Notes: a model not told the origin generated them from the sequence alone. A stretch of 64,000 nucleotides of DNA from Syngnathus acus (GCF_901709675.1 NC_051091.1:5366967-5430966), one strand, 5' to 3'. Numbered from the stretch's first letter, positions 42,701 to 56,899 are shown. A program made the numbers and translations.

Positions 42701-45700
42701 CATCTAGCAGTGACAACATGCAAATGGGCACGGAAATGCACAACTGTGCGACTGACTTTGGTATTTCTTACCTGCAGACCAGGCTGCTTTTCAGGGCGTG
42801 GACATGTGTCTTTATCCACCAGCATTACTACACTGTGGACAGCGTGCAGTGCTTGCTCCTGTTATGAACAGCAAAGACTGTGTGTGGCTCTTGTGTACAA
42901 GTCATTCATTGCCGTTTTAAAATGTTTGTACTTCCCACGCACTATAAGGACAAAAATACTAGTCACACATTTTAATACCTTGTGTGTTAGGCTTCTTGTT
43001 ACCTGGTAATTAAAATTTGTCATTTGTGACAAATGCTCTTCTGGATATTGGTGCAGTAATTCCCACACACAAGTAATAATTCAAAGAATGTTCCCAGAAG
43101 AGTGAAGTGTCGCCCTCTAGTGTGTGTAAAGCAAAACATCCATCCATGCAGTTTCTTTAGCGTGGATGGATCTTTCACTTTTCAGTCTTTTGTGCCTTTG
43201 TCTCCTATTGTTATTCTAACCTGTGCCATGAGCAGAGCTTTGTAGAGTTGAGGCGGAGGTGCTTTTTTCCTGGCGTCAACGACCAAAGTCATTCCCAGCT
43301 CTTGAACATCTTTCCTAAAAAAAACAATGAGTCACCTTAGGGCACATTCAAGCATGTTCTCTTCCTCACGTGGGCCTTTGAGATCTGTAATTATCTTTTA
43401 TCGCTTTATCTCTCTGTGTCTGAGACACATATTCTTGCTTTGCCGCGCCCATTACAATGGCCTGGATGCTCTTGAGTTAGTTGTGCCTACGTCAGGCATG
43501 TGTGCTAATTCTAGCAGGGCGGACTTGCATACCAGACAGTTGGCAGCCAGCCTGGCTACAGTACATACTTTGGAGCTGTGGCTTTAAAGAGGAGAAGGGC
43601 GCTATCAATTGGTTCTTGAGCTTCAAGGACTATGTGAGTGCCAGGGTAAACATAAACCACTGTTGAAGTATTAGCAGAGAATAAATGGCAAAGTTAAATA
43701 AGTGCATTCTGCTGCCCTCTTGTGGCACAAACACTTATTACATACTCCCACATTTGCCTCCCTCAACTTAATACAATCAACTAGTGGTGAATTTTAAAAT
43801 CTTTATATTAAGCATGCAGCAATTTTGTATACTCATAAAAAGCAATGTAGTGTAATACTGTTAAAGTTCTTCACCAAACAATTTTTGACCCTTAAAGGCC
43901 ACCGCACTCTAATAGGACTGCAAGCTTCCAAAATTTGATTCTCAATGCAGCACCTGGGTATGGAATGGAGATAGAGGAGTAACTCGCATAGATTCTGTGC
44001 AGATAGAGGAGATGAGGTCCATTCCTTATCACAGTGAACTTCCGCCACTGCACGGCCAGTCTTATCCCGGCTGCCTGAAGGTGAGCAAATAAAAGGAAGT
44101 ACCGAAAATAATTGACAAGGTTAATATTGGCCTCCATAAATGCTGCCTGCCACTCATCTTGAATTGTTCAAACATTAAGACAAAGTACCTGGTAAATAAA
44201 TGATAGCTAGTTCAAGCAAACCACCAACGGTTTGAAGAGTGGACTTCAGACTTTGAAGAGATTGTGGTGGTGGTGTAGCGCTAACAGAGGTGAGTTGAGA
44301 GGAAGATTTGTCATCTGTCTTTGAGTTCTGCAATCTCAGATGCGGTCCATTTGAAGTGGAGGGAGTTTCAATTCCGCTTGGCTGGTGGGAATCTGCCAGT
44401 AAACACAAACGTGTATTTTGAAGCCACGACATCTATGGACAGTTTACAGTCATCTATTAACCTAAAACGTATGTTTTGGGAATGTGTGAGGAAATGTGGA
44501 GTTTCCGGAACAAATCCTGAAAAAGCCTGAGGGAGAACACGGAAACTCAACACAGGAAGCCACTAGCGCGACTAGAATAACACCACTTTCAAGGGACTGA
44601 CTCAATGATGCTTAAGCTTCTCAAGGAAGTGATTCCATAGGATCAACGTCTGTGATTTTATACTACCGTATTTTCCGGACTATAAGGGGCCCCTAAAAAC
44701 CTAAAATTTTCTCAAAAGCCGACAGTGCGCCTTATAGTCCGGTGCGCCTTATATATGGACCAAATTCCTCAATTTAAACTGGCCCGAAGCATTGTGTCAT
44801 GAAATCAATCATAAGTGGCCCGCTGAAGACTATGAATCATGAATCAAAAAGACTATGGATCATTATTTTGTGATTATAAAGTAATTTGTTGTGTCTGTAG
44901 TTGAAAAAAAAAAAAGATAAAATGGAGAATGATTTGATTTGGATTAAAAATCTGACATGATGCATTAATGGTGCGCCTTATAGTCCGGTGCGCCTTATAT
45001 CAGGACAATGTTTTAAAATGGGCCATTCATTGAAGGTGCGCCTTATAGTCCGGAAAATACGGTAGTTACATTGCAAGCGATGACTCCTGGCAGCCTTCCT
45101 TAAACTCAAAACACCTGCACAGCTGTGTGTAAAGCTTTTCAAATGTGGACATGCTCGCTGTAACTAAACACTGCAGTGGCCCAGACGAAACCCGCCTTTG
45201 ATTTCAAAAATCTTAATTGCTCTCTCCTCTGGGCCAACAAAGACTGCTCTGTGCTTTCTGCCTTTGCTGCTTTAATAGTCCGTGACATGCTTATCTCCGG
45301 TCAAAATCTGGCCACGCATCCTCTCGAGGTGCAAGGGATCGTGTATGTCAGTGAGACACAAAATGGCTCTTCTGGCATGTTACGATGTCCATCTGCACAG
45401 TAAATTGCAGAGCATCAATTCATCACAAGCTCTCTGTTTAAATGGGGCGGAGAAAGCCATAATTGTAGTGATATAAATGCAGCCACATTACGAAACAATT
45501 ATTGAGACAGGATCCATTGAAGATAAACCGCCGTTAGATGAGTCTTTATGATGTGTGTCCTTTGCAATATAATGAGACTATTTGCAAATGTTCTCAAGAA
45601 ACTCTTTAGAAACATGACCATTAACAACAACATCTAAAAGAAGGACATTTCATTTCAACTTGTTACCTTTTCTGTAGAATTTCAGTTTTTCCAGCTTGGT

Positions 45701-47490
45701 GGTCACTTCATCTGGTAGATCTGATTTTTTGCACTGCATCATGCTACTAATTGTCTCTGGGCAAATATCACTGTGGCTCCTGTTACTGGGTTTGTAGAAA
45801 TGTGGACTCCCTTTAGGAGTGTCCGATACAGTCGACAGAGACCTGACCTTAAATTTGTGTTTGCCTGATGATTTCATAACATCCACTTTCTGCTCCGACT
45901 TCTTGTCGGAATCGTCACGCATATCTAAAAATAGCCTAGGTCGCTCCATGTGCTCAGACTGAGAAAGAAGTTTGGTTTGAAATTTATGACTGTAACTTAA
46001 GCCAGGGGTCGATGACAAAATAATGGGTGATTCTGTCAAAATGTCCTCTGATTCAGAGCTTGTGGGGAGATTTTTGTGACTGGAGCCAAATATTTGTGTT
46101 ATTGGCTCACAGTAGTGCCTCTTTTGGCAGACGTGGTAGCCTGACATGGGCGTATTACAGTGGTTACAAAACTGTCCAAGTTTATTGTTTTGCTCCAAAT
46201 CTTCGCAATGGCTGACCTCCTCTAGCGCCGCGAGGTCAACGCTCCCTTTTTCTAAAGGGACAGGGTTTCTCAGCGCCGCTAGGTAAGAGTCTCTGTTCCG
46301 ACACTTGATGTCTTGCTCTGAGAGGTCCTCCCCCAGCTTTCCCTGACTGCAAGGCATACAAGGTTCTTCGGCATACTGTAGAGTGCGTCCGCAGAAAACG
46401 CTGCTGGCCAGTGGCGCGGACGGCGGTGGTCTGACAGGTTTGATCAAGACGGACTTTGGTGGATTTGAACGGCCGTCGTGTTTGGTTACTTGTGCAACAT
46501 CCACCAAGTCGACATAATCGCCTTCAATTTCGAGATGGTTGCGGCTGTCCCAGGTGTTAGGGGACACCCAACCAACAGGTTTGATTAGAGGTTTGGAATA
46601 GGATCTGGGGATTCTTTGATAACGTTCTAATCTGACAAGTTTGGAAGAAGAATCCACAGGTCTTAGAGAAGCTGACATCCTATCTTTGAAAGGTCGAACC
46701 CGAGCCTCCAGCGGCAGAGTGGATGCGCCGTAAGTGGACGGAACTGACATTGGCTTTGGCTCAGGAGAAGCTTCCTGATGAGTGCTCATAACCTTTGGCT
46801 TGTCCAGAAATTCTGGGACGGCCACCTCTGCCCATGGTAACTTGATGACTCCTTGGTCCGTGCAAAGTAAGCAGCGTGACAGAGGAGTCCCCTGGCGTCC
46901 ATCATTGATGTCCCTCAGCCAGTTTTCAGTGAAGATGCACGGATAGGAAGTCTCAGGGATAGGGGTCTCCTCCACTTCCCGACCTCCGGCTTCCAGAAGG
47001 CTTTTGAGGACGATACGAGCCGCCTGTTCGCCAAATGGTTCCACCTGGAGATAAAAGTCTCCAGGACGCAGGAGTAAAGGGTTCACTGGCGCTAACTGGA
47101 CGACGGTTCTGTTATGGAGGCAGAGAGGCCAGCCCTCACAGCGGAAAACCACATCGGAATATCCAGCCTGGAAATATAGAAGCAGAGTTTCATCGAATGT
47201 GTCTCCATCTCTTGCCTCGTGAATTTGAAATAGTCTTTGATTAGCTTAGATCAATGGATTGAACTTGTGATGGAGTTTTTGGTAAGACTTACACATGCCG
47301 CCTGCTGTACACTTTCCAGCAGGTGTTTTGAAGGTATCAGGAAATCAAGTAGACACCGCAAGGCATCGCCATGGTAATGCTCCTCGATGGTGCGGAAGAG
47401 CTGGCTGAGGACGATGGGCGCCGTGGCTTCAAAAGGCGGGTAGAGTGCCGAGAGGGCGCTCTGGATGGATGAGTCCAGAGATTCTGGATT
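36739..47490 (-). CDS. kiaa1755: KIAA1755 orthologue, PLEKHG4/ARHGEF40-family protein with DH-PH domains (5' end not certain)
   Basis: Predicted Rho guanine-nucleotide exchange factor, 1856 residues in 23 exons: 47490-47293, 47167-45667, 44392-44189, 44074-43954, 43314-43221, 42858-42772, 42703-42587, 42411-42313, 42218-42070, 42000-41862, 41793-41677, 41592-41395, 41284-40410, 40314-40065, 39872-39783, 39493-39269, 38645-38475, 38163-37986, 37916-37800, 37626-37372, 37258-37033, 36965-36920, 36852-36739. The N-terminus ([30 protein letters not shown]) matches KIAA1755. A 1.5-kb exon codes a disordered region. A SEC14-like part ([19 protein letters not shown]) and spectrin-like helices follow. 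The DH domain is about 1303-1487 ([29 protein letters not shown]) and the PH domain about 1489-1605. All phases agree. The initiator codon must lie in an upstream exon. The last two exons rest on splice reading; otherwise the protein stops at 37029-37031. Confidence 0.88.
43109..43123 (-). promoter_or_regulatory. CTCF-like motif 1
   Basis: Reads close to the CTCF core (ACTAGAGGGCGAC) on the minus strand, about 13 of 15 positions by eye, inside an intron of kiaa1755. A motif match alone does not show binding. Confidence 0.3.
43711..43725 (-). promoter_or_regulatory. CTCF-like motif 2
   Basis: CCACAAGAGGGCAGC on the minus strand fits the CTCF consensus at all but one position. It lies 600 bases from motif 1 in the same intron and the same orientation. 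Confidence 0.35.
44666..45062. mobile_element. Non-autonomous DNA transposon (MITE) with TA target duplication, copy 2
   Basis: A 397-bp relative of the element at 18043, with inverted ends starting CCGTATTTTCCGGAC (right end 45035-45062), flanked by TA at 44664-44665 and 45063-45064. The left arm has two mismatches to the right arm. It sits in the intron between the long exon and the SEC14-region exons of kiaa1755 and has no coding capacity. Confidence 0.85.
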
Positions 47491-50400
47491 CTGCACAACC
47501 ACAACAAGAAATGATTGAGTTCAATTGTAGTCTCTTTGAGACAGGGTGAACGGCTCACAACGATGATAAAGTCATGACCGACGCATGATCAGGATACGTC
47601 CAAGTCTTAGCTGCTAGCTACAGCATGTCTGCTATTCATACGATCGCATCACAGTGCCCAGCTGTGTTAATCTCCCAGACCCACAAAGAAGCCTGTTTTC
47701 AGCCCCTTCCTCATTTAGGCTGACAGCCACACCAAGACCAGAGCCTGACCCAGAGTAAACACAGTACAGCAGCTTCAAAGACCTCACACTGCTTGGGCTG
47801 GGACTGATGCTGGTGTGACCATATTGGATATTCGTGGCACACTGAGAAGTGAGGTCATCGCTGTTTTTCATTGAATGCTTCAGTAAAGTCTTCAGTTATG
47901 CCTTAATATGCTATGTATTTGTCAAATTAACAACATTTGATCTGTGAGGATTTAGTATCTTTCAGCGTGTGCTAAGTCGAAAAGAATGTTTTCTTTTTTT
48001 TGTGTGTGTGCACATCTGTAACAATAGATTATCTAAAGGAGAACAAAATACCTCCGAGTCTGGCTTTTGAGCAGTAATGCATCACAGCTGTTCCAGCTCT
48101 ACTGTATGCATGTGAGCCTCAAGTCACAGCTATTAAAACATAACACTGGGAAGTGGCTTTTTCCCATTGTTAGAGATTTCAATTGCTTCAAAGTTTGGTT
48201 TGGCACATCTTGTCATACCAGAGTAAATTCATGTATTGTGTCAATAAGGATTCAAACAATACTGTAAACGCAGTGGCCGCTTTTCATAGTTTCACTCCCA
48301 CAAACAGCCAGAATGCAGCGTTCCGTTGGATTTCTATCCCGGCCTTTATCAGAGATTGGTGAGCCGATGGCCACATTCCACAGCCGCCTCCTTTCTTCCC
48401 ACTATTGCCCATGTTGCATGCGATTTAGCTCGGAAAAGGGAGTCGGACTCCAGCAAAGCTCTTTGTGTCTCCTGATTTAACATACCGGTGTGGACAATTA
48501 TTAGCAATAAAAGTTCCTGCGCTCTTTTTTTGTCCTGTCTGCCATTTAAGACGCCCCGGGGCTATTTGCAGCCTTTGTTTCTCCACATTGCCTCTGGCTT
48601 TGGGTCAAACAAGCCGATTCGAGCTGTTGTATAAACAAGTAGTCAAGATCTGTACTGCAGTGGCACTTTGCCATTAACCACGAAGAAGGGGAAGGGTTAG
48701 AGAGGCTAAACTGGCCTTGCTGTGATTGTAGAGATTAACTAAATGGACACAAGCTCTTGGGACTCACAATGCATTTGCAGATGTCATCACATCCCCCCCA
48801 AAAAAGATTCTGGGAAGAAAGTGACCTCCAGGCTAATGTTAGTTAGCAGCACAAACACGTATCCTGCATGTAGGGACAAGCCAGTACATCCAAGGGCCGT
48901 ATAGGAAAACACCAGCCACTCAGCCGTGACGACAGATACGGACAGTATGGCAACAGAGTGCTGATGTCGTATAACGCCTGGGCATGTTTGCTAAACAGAC
49001 ATGTGCTCAGTGATGTCAAAAAGGAGAAGGAAATCTATGTCAAGAAAGTTGTGGGACAGGGCTGAGGGCCACCAGGGCTTTGAGAAATGGCTCAAGCTCT
49101 TGCAGAAAATTGAAATTGCTATTCATGCTAATCATGAGAATCACCATGACTGGTGCGGTGATTTATTATTTTCTGACATTATCTAGAATGGTTATTGTTC
49201 ACATGGGCTTGAAAAAAAACATTTTAATAAGCACGTTGGGCTAGAGTTGGCTCATTTGAGTTACATGACATCGCGTGTTTTTTTTTTTAATATATATATA
49301 TTCTGATAGACATCATGGCAGGGTTGCGAGAATAATACCCGTATGGAATCTGATAACCATAGATAAGAATCAGGCCTCTTCCAAATGTGGGTACAAATCA
49401 AATTTGCATCGGTTATCTTCCAGTGTGACTGCAGCAAAACCTCAGATTGTTCCTATCAAAATAAGCCGTAAACATGCATGCATCCAAAATCAGTCATTTG
49501 CTACCTAACAAATGCGTAACAAAAATAAAATGACAGTAAAAATACATCAAATTAATAAAATGTACTTTAATATATACTTAGCAGTTTTAACTGAAGTGAA
49601 AAGTTTTGTAAAAGTTATGAAAAACAATTGCTAACACAATGCCCCAACCCTGAATTCCATTTTGACATATTTTCAGTAAAAATAGACCAGTAATAATCCT
49701 TTTCAATAAATCATGTCATCCCAGCCCACCCCATATAATCACATACACTTGTAACTGGGACCTCCATGCTGCTCTGCCTCCTCCACTCTTTCTTCCTCCG
49801 AGTGGAAGGGAGTCACACTTGTCTATGCGTGCGATCTATTCTTGTTAACATCAGCAGACAGACGCTCCGTCCCGAGATGACATCTTAAATCCTTTTACCC
49901 GATAAAAAAGCCCATCTAAGACTGTACGTTGCTCCCGTACACACGGATGCCAAAAATGAAGCAAATTCCTTTCTTTCAGGATTAGTTAGTATTTTCTATT
50001 TGTGGAGCGCAGTTTGTAACATGAAAAGGTTAATTGACAACACACAAACGCAGACATCCAATTGGTTAAGCTAACATTTGAATTTACAAAAGTAAGGACC
50101 ACCTCGTCACTATAGCAACAGTACAGGAAGTGAAAATACAAGAAAATATTTTGAGGGTATCGAATGTTAAACTGAAGAATTAGTTTCAGGGCAGGAGTCC
50201 AGTCCAACTCGTTTATTCACTCGCTTCATTATTTTCTTACGAACTATGAAATTCTTTAGCCCGACCAACGTAGTGTAATACTGTTTGTTTTAAAACAAAC
50301 GTTAAACATTTGGGCCTACTCGTTGAACTCCGGTTGCAACACATATCTGCTATTCACTCCGCAAAGGTTCTGTTTTGAAAACACTGCAAGGCACTTGACC

Positions 50401-51469
50401 CACTTTGACGAAACCGAGACAACGGACAAAGTCAAACGATTGCCCACAGCTCCGAAATGTTTGCTTTTCTGATTGAAACAAACGGAAAAAAAAAAGGACT
50501 TGGCTCATTGAGTTGCACAAGGTGCGTTTGTCACTACAGTTGGAGCAGATGGTTTTCGTGGATTTGTCAGTAGGAATTTGGCAAGTCAAAATGGCCAGGA
50601 AGTATGATTTTGCTTCCCGGGGGAGCTGAGATAACTTAAAGTGAAGAAGTGATGACATGGTGATGGCAAGGAAGCCCAGCTACTGATGCACTAGCAGAGA
50701 TGAATACCGACAAAGAAGGAAATGGACTACATATGACGTGTCATTCATTCATCATTGGTGAGGGACAATTATATTTGTACCATGGCTAAATTCCAACTGA
50801 TAGTATCTTTTTGTTTGTTGACCAGGTTCTTATCATGACAATAAGATGAACAAGAAAAGGCATTATGGATACTTTTAGGGATATTTTTCTACATTATGCA
50901 ATCTGTAAATTAATGAACCAAAATGTGGAAAAAGATGCCTCAAGTTAAACAAAACTTAGGAGCTCAATAGATATTCAGCTGACTGAATTTCAAAAAATTA
51001 ACTTCACTAATTGAAGTCATTCACGTTAAGTAGTTTAAATTGGTCAACTTTAACATTTAAATTATTGACATTTATGGCAACAATGTTGGTTAACACAACA
51101 AAACAAAATTCCGAGTTGTTTGTAAATATTTTGTTGAATTGGCAAACTTAAACATTTTGTTGCCTTAAAATTTGAATTTCAATCGATTTACCTTTTCTTT
51201 GGATCTGGGCCCTTTTTATGATGCCCCCATAGCAAAGATTAAAAGTGTGATGACAACCAAAAAATCTGAAAGATGTACAACCAATTACAATTGTTACAAC
51301 CAGTTACAATTGTTACATGTTACAATGAATACATTTCAAACCTTCATTCATTCCAGCAATACTTTTAAAAGCACATTAACAATGACAATTTTGGTGTGTG
51401 CAAAGAGTGATTCGAGTTTTTCTATGATTACAAAGCTGTGTTGTACAGAAATCAACTTTTATTCGTACT
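47491..51469. other. Region 5' of kiaa1755, probably intron 1 and promoter
   Basis: No complete coding exon is visible. The first recognised coding exon of kiaa1755 starts in phase 0 without an ATG, so a short upstream exon is required. One candidate is ATGGAG at 49767-49762 (minus strand) followed by GTCCCAG, which would give Met-Glu before the known sequence. Its donor is weak. A TA repeat lies near 49290-49302. Confidence 0.4.
49762..49767 (-). other. Candidate initiator exon end of kiaa1755
   Basis: ATG GAG followed directly by a GT dinucleotide would splice in phase 0 onto the exon starting at 47490 and yield a start like that of human KIAA1755 (Met-Asp-...). The donor context is poor and the exon is tiny, so this is only a suggestion. 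Confidence 0.2.
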
Positions 51470-51751
51470 TTAGTGCAAGTTTCTTCCTATGAACTGTTGA
51501 ACCGCAAAGCTGCAGAGGTATTCATACACCCAGAACTCCCTCCACTCACTAAAGAATTTGGCCCATTCGCATGAATTGAAGTCTTTTAAAAAGTGAAGGA
51601 CTCGAGGAAGCTTAACAAGAGAGCCTGCGCGCCGCTCTTTGTCACTCTTCTCACACTCCAGCGGCGTGAGATGCTGCGGGCTGCTGATGGGAACCAGTCC
51701 CACCAACTGTGCTGAGGACAACAAAAACTTTTCTAGTCCTTCAAGTGACAT
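51470..51751 (-). other. Unrecognised 93-codon open frame, possibly coding
   Basis: The frame starts MSLEGLEKFLLSSAQLVG and ends ...QQFIGRNLH. Its composition is more balanced than the AT-driven open frames nearby: Leu/Glu/Lys-rich with four Trp residues, three of them in AKFFSEWREFWVYEY. An AG acceptor-like site (GTGAGCAG) lies 17 bases before the ATG in the minus-strand direction, so it could also be a terminal exon. I do not recognise the family, and chance cannot be excluded. Confidence 0.2.
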
Positions 51752-52377
51752 CCACTTTTTGTGTAGCGCTGCTCACGGCGACTTCCCTTGGGTGGGCTTC
51801 ATTTGTATGTTGCTGTTGAAGTTAGGTCCAGAAAAAGGAATCTGACTTCACTTGCACACACACTTGACAAAGACAAAGAGACAAACATGCCTAAGCTAGA
51901 CACTCATGCTCTCTCCCACTAGGTCAGTGGAGCAACGGAGTTTTGAAAGCAAACTGTAACAATAACACCCCAAAAACAAATGAGTGCGTTTACCATCTTC
52001 ACAGAAGTTTCTCCTCCAACAGGCAGCGACTTTGATTATAATCCTGTGCCGAGACGCTCCCCGGGATCAGCCCAGAGAGCCTTGCCATATTTAGAGCGCC
52101 AGCAGAGGAGCTGTCATCTGTTATACTACGTCCGCATGACAATCCTGATGGAAAACTGACTTGTTTCCTCATCGACAAGCAGTGCGAGGAAGAAAAACAA
52201 GTTGTCAAGCAAGTCTCCCCTGTTCACGGCTCTCTGGCTTCTCTGAGAGTTTCCAGGGGTGAGCTGCAGGGAGAGAGAGAGAGGGAAGGGAAAGAGAGAT
52301 TGTTAGAGAGGGGGAGGAGAAAAGCTTTCTCTTTTGGAGGAAATCCCCCTGGAGGCTTTTCAGTTTCTTGTCTTTCT

Positions 52378-52411
52378 CACACACAAACACACACACACAC
52401 ACACACACACA
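52378..52411. repeat. CA microsatellite
   Basis: About 15 CA units with one CAAA interruption near the left end. It is a simple sequence repeat in otherwise gene-free DNA. Confidence 0.9.
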
Positions 52412-55400
52412 GTCCGTGCTGGCTTTATCACACACCCAAACACACAGACATAATATCACCCAAGAGAAACAACCCACTCTGCACAAAGACCAATGGCATG
52501 CGTGGCTGTAAATGCAAAGAATGGATTTGTCATGCGTTGACGTGCACAAATGTACACACCATTCAGTATAAGAAAGCAAGCAGCTATTTCTATGTGGGCC
52601 CCTTTAGTCTATTTTAATCGAGCAACGAGTCTGTTTTTCTCAAAAGTCTGCTTCAGGCTTTTTCATTTCCTTCATTGGGTGATTGTCTTCAAGCGCACAG
52701 TCCAGCCTTTGACTGCAATCAAAGAGGAGACACGAGAGGGGCTTCCTTGCCTCGGGCAGCGGGCTAACCGCCTCCACATTTGACCTGAGGAATGCGGTGG
52801 TCTTGCCTCCAGACCTTTTTTAACATCTGGCCTCGGGAGAAGGCAGAGTGTTTGAAAGCGACGTCAGCCCGCATCACGTTCTCACAAGGGATGATTGACA
52901 GGCCTTACGCTTATTTCTCTCGGCTGGCTGCCAGAAAACGAGCGCAAGCGGATTCGTTTACACTCGCCTCGGTTCTTTCCGGTTTCTGAACGTTCCGTGA
53001 ATATTTGTGTTATGAAGGGCTGGGTGTGTTGTGTTTCTTTTAATCCAGCAAGGTACTCGGTGGGTGAAGCTGGAGATCAAGAGTCACTCCTGCGCTTCTG
53101 CTTCTCCCGAGGTCTACGGAAATTTCTCACAGATGTCAAAGCTGTGCCAATATCCTTCTTGCCCATGCCAAAAGAAAATCCTCTGGGAAAAGGGCCCATG
53201 CCTTTAATCTCGATATATTCTAGACAGATACATAGATGGATTACAAGCAGCCATCTGTATGCTATGAAAGCACTAATATGATGTCACTGCCACGGTGGGA
53301 ACCATCGCACAACCAATGGCGGCCTGATTTTATTTTCCCTTTTTATATTAAGAGGAAAAATATATTCGTAGTACATTCTTTTTCAGCCTCACTTTGTTTA
53401 GATTTGACATCATTTGCATTTGTTACTATTGTTTCCGTCAACTCAATTGTGCTTTTGTTCATTTCGAGATTCTTTGCTGACAGACATTTCTTTTGTTTTA
53501 TACTCCCTTCTTTTGTTTACATATCTGCGCCGATTTCAGCATTTCTTTTTGGAATTCCTGTTTTGATCTCAGTTCTCGTATTGTATATATAATATATAAT
53601 ATTTCCCTCTGCCAAGAAAGTTTTCAATTTATTGGCGTATGTGGTTTCTTTGTTGGTAAGCAAGAGCAATTTGAGCTATAGTCTTGTGTGTGTTCTAGTA
53701 GAACTCCCCTTTTTTTTTTTTTTTTGAATCAGACAGACCATAAATAAATCGAAAATTCAGCATTGTAAACATGTTAGTACGACTTGGTGATTTATCAGTC
53801 CCGGCATAAATACTTATTTAAAAGAAAATATCATCTCCTTCCTGTTTGTTTACTTTAGTTTCACTCATTGTCAAGGTCCAGAGCCATTTAGTCTGCTTGT
53901 TGACCAGAATTGTGACAGCAAAGTTTCTGATGGGAAGGATGATAGTGGGCCACAGTGGGCCGTCTCTGTGTTTTGATCCCTTTTCATGAAAACCAGATGG
54001 GCTGTCCATCTAAACCAACAAAGAGTTGGTGGAAGAGATGGCAGGGGGGCTGCTCTGCGTCTTGTGACTCAGTGATTGTGGAGATTTGATACGGCGCGCA
54101 CAAAATATGCAGACATAAACACACACCTATACACACACACACGCATACACACTCGGAGAGTAAACCAGACAGGGGAATGTACACACAGATAGCGAGCGAG
54201 ACTTTCAGACGGAGAGCCGAGACCAGGAAGTTTGAAGAACACACCCAAGTGGGTTCATTAAGCAGCCGTCTAAACATGCTCTGCAGTTTCTTAAATAATG
54301 TCCCGACATAAACACGTACTGTACAGGCCCTCTGCAGCAGACCGGCCTCTATCCCGACGCCCCTCCCTTCTCCATCGCCATCCTAGTGGGGGCAAAATGG
54401 ACCCCTTGGGTGATTTCCTTCAAACTGCCAGTGGAGCTCATAACCTCTGGTGTCTTTAAATCGTGAGTCACAGTCAATATCCACACTAATCTCATTATAT
54501 GGAAGGATGTGTCTGCATGCGGCACACTACCTCCTGGACTTTGTTACATGTATGAGAAGTCATTAACACATGGGGTGGGGGTGGAGGAGGAGCTTTCTCA
54601 TCAGTGACTAATGCCGCTTTTCTTTCTTTTGGAACATCTGAACAGCATTACTATAAAGTGTGCTGTCTCAGTTAAGATGGTATGTGTCAGGATGCCCAAA
54701 AGCCTTTTCAGAAAAGATCTACTGCTGCTGTGACATCATTTTCTGAGCGACCCGCTTTGTCCAGATCAGCCTGTGATCTGGATATTTGCTTTTGTAAACC
54801 ACCTTAAGCAAACAGAGGCATCTATCTCCGCCACAGATGTTCCCTTACACTGACTCACTCTTTAAAGGAAGACTTGTTTTGAGCTGCATGTCACTCAAAA
54901 TAAAAAAGGAGTGAGATCGGAGGGAAGAGCTATAAAGGACATTCCGACAGGGTTAGCGAGGTTGTGTGGTCCGAATTTATGGCACACACTTTTTTGGGGT
55001 CGCTTTTAATATTAGCTTTGTGTTTAGAGAAGTTGTCGCTATGGTAACAGCACATGAATGAGGTTATGTTAGAGTGTTGCGGTGCAGCTTGTAGCTGTGC
55101 GTATCTGTGATTGTGCTTTCCTCTTACTGTTTATTCCAGTTGCAATAAAATACGTGTGCCAAATATGAGTGATGCATCATAACTTTAAATGTTCCCAAAT
55201 GTTCGACTTTCTTGGAAGTGTAAAACCCTTCCTTATTTTTTTTTTCATATCACACGTCACACAGTGAAAGTAAAACCTCCTACGCTTCATGTGAGGAGGC
55301 CTCACAACGGAAGACGAGTGTTCAAATGTTTATTTTTTTATGGGGGGGGGCAGCGGGCCTTATTTGGCAATAATAAAAATGATGCTACAGAATTGATACT

Positions 55401-55612
55401 GTGGTACTCAGTGAAGCAGCACAGTTATTATCTAGGTTATTCCCTTCTCATGTTATTATATCATAAAATCCTGTTTATCATAAATCCACCACACAATCTT
55501 CAATCCCTTTTTAGAGCACAATGCGCTTGTACTTTAAATCTCAGCCGGAAGCAATGTAGTCTATAAGCTCTCTGTTTTGGGTATTGTATGAATGTGAGAG
55601 CTTATCAGAATG

Positions 55613-55772
<160 letters not shown>

Positions 55773-56399
55773 ACAGTGCTGATACAATGACAACTTGCCA
55801 AAGTGGGAAGTTCTTGCAGTGGGAGAACTTTGTGTTCCATGTGGTTTAACAATTTCACATCAATCATCAGAAGAGCTGAAGACGACACAGCGCTCATCTG
55901 AGACGCAATTGTTCTTGCAGGGACGCATTTAGATACAAAACCTCTTTTTCATGTCTATGGAACAAGGCAAGGTTTAGGTTAAGACTTAATTGTGACCTCA
56001 ATTACATTCAGATGTAAAACGGCTGCCTGGTTAACACATTGAACATTTCCACATGTTTTTGGTTAGTCCCCCTTTTGTCCTGATGTGTTTTCCTGAAATC
56101 CACAACACTAGGCCAACTAATATATGGAGCAGGTGTTCAAGTCGCTGCAGTTGACAAGACAGCCGAGTCACAACATTCGAACAAGGACAGCGAATGAGAT
56201 AAGTTACCACACAACAGGGAAAGTTCAGTTAACATACCATCAAGAAAATGATCACAATAATTGTGGTGGTGGCTTGTGACAGTTGGTTGTTATAACTGGT
56301 GGTTTTTGTACTTTTTAAATGTTTTTAGGTTTGTTGTTTTGGTGGCAGTTTAGACAATAATGCTGGCGCAATAACAGAAAAACAAGTGTTGTTGTCATA

Positions 56400-56830
56400 A
56401 TCTATGTTTTGTCAGTTTTCATTAGATTTTAATTTAGTCAAGTTTTTCTTGTGTCCAGTTTTTCCATGCCTGTTTCATGAGCTTTTTGTGTCCACCTGTT
56501 CTCAGCAGTCCAGCCCCTTATGTTTTCCAATTGGCTTCCACTTGTGTCTCGTCCTGGTGTTTCTCGTTGTCTCGTCAGTTTTTTTGGGTTCAGTTATCTG
56601 CTTAGGTTCACTGTTTTGTGTTGACTGTTTGAGTCCAGTTGAGTCTTGTCTTAACCCTAGTGATTTAGTTTGGGGAGGTACAATCGACCCTTGTTATTTT
56701 GGATTTTTGTTAATTTAGTGATTTTGATCATATGAGTTTTCTTGTTTTCTTGGTAAATTAATACAGTCTTGATTTTGAACACATCCTGACTTTTTGGCTT
56801 CCCTACACCTGGCTCCACAACTCTGCCTTA
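56400..56830. repeat. T-rich interspersed repeat-like block
   Basis: Words such as GTCTCGTCCTGGTGTTTCTC, CACTTGTGTC and the ACACCTGGCTCCACAACTCTG end resemble the complement strand of a frequent teleost repeat class, related in style to 19474-19850. Boundaries are approximate. Confidence 0.35.
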
Positions 56831-56899
56831 ACTGTAAGTTGCTCTTCTTATTCCACTAAAATCCGCAAAACTGTTCATTGCAAGCTACAAAATGTTTGA

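Noticed and set aside
53236-53592. 118-codon + strand frame that looks like a membrane protein
   Set aside because: The hydrophobic run comes from T-rich DNA. There is no family resemblance, splice context or nearby gene structure.
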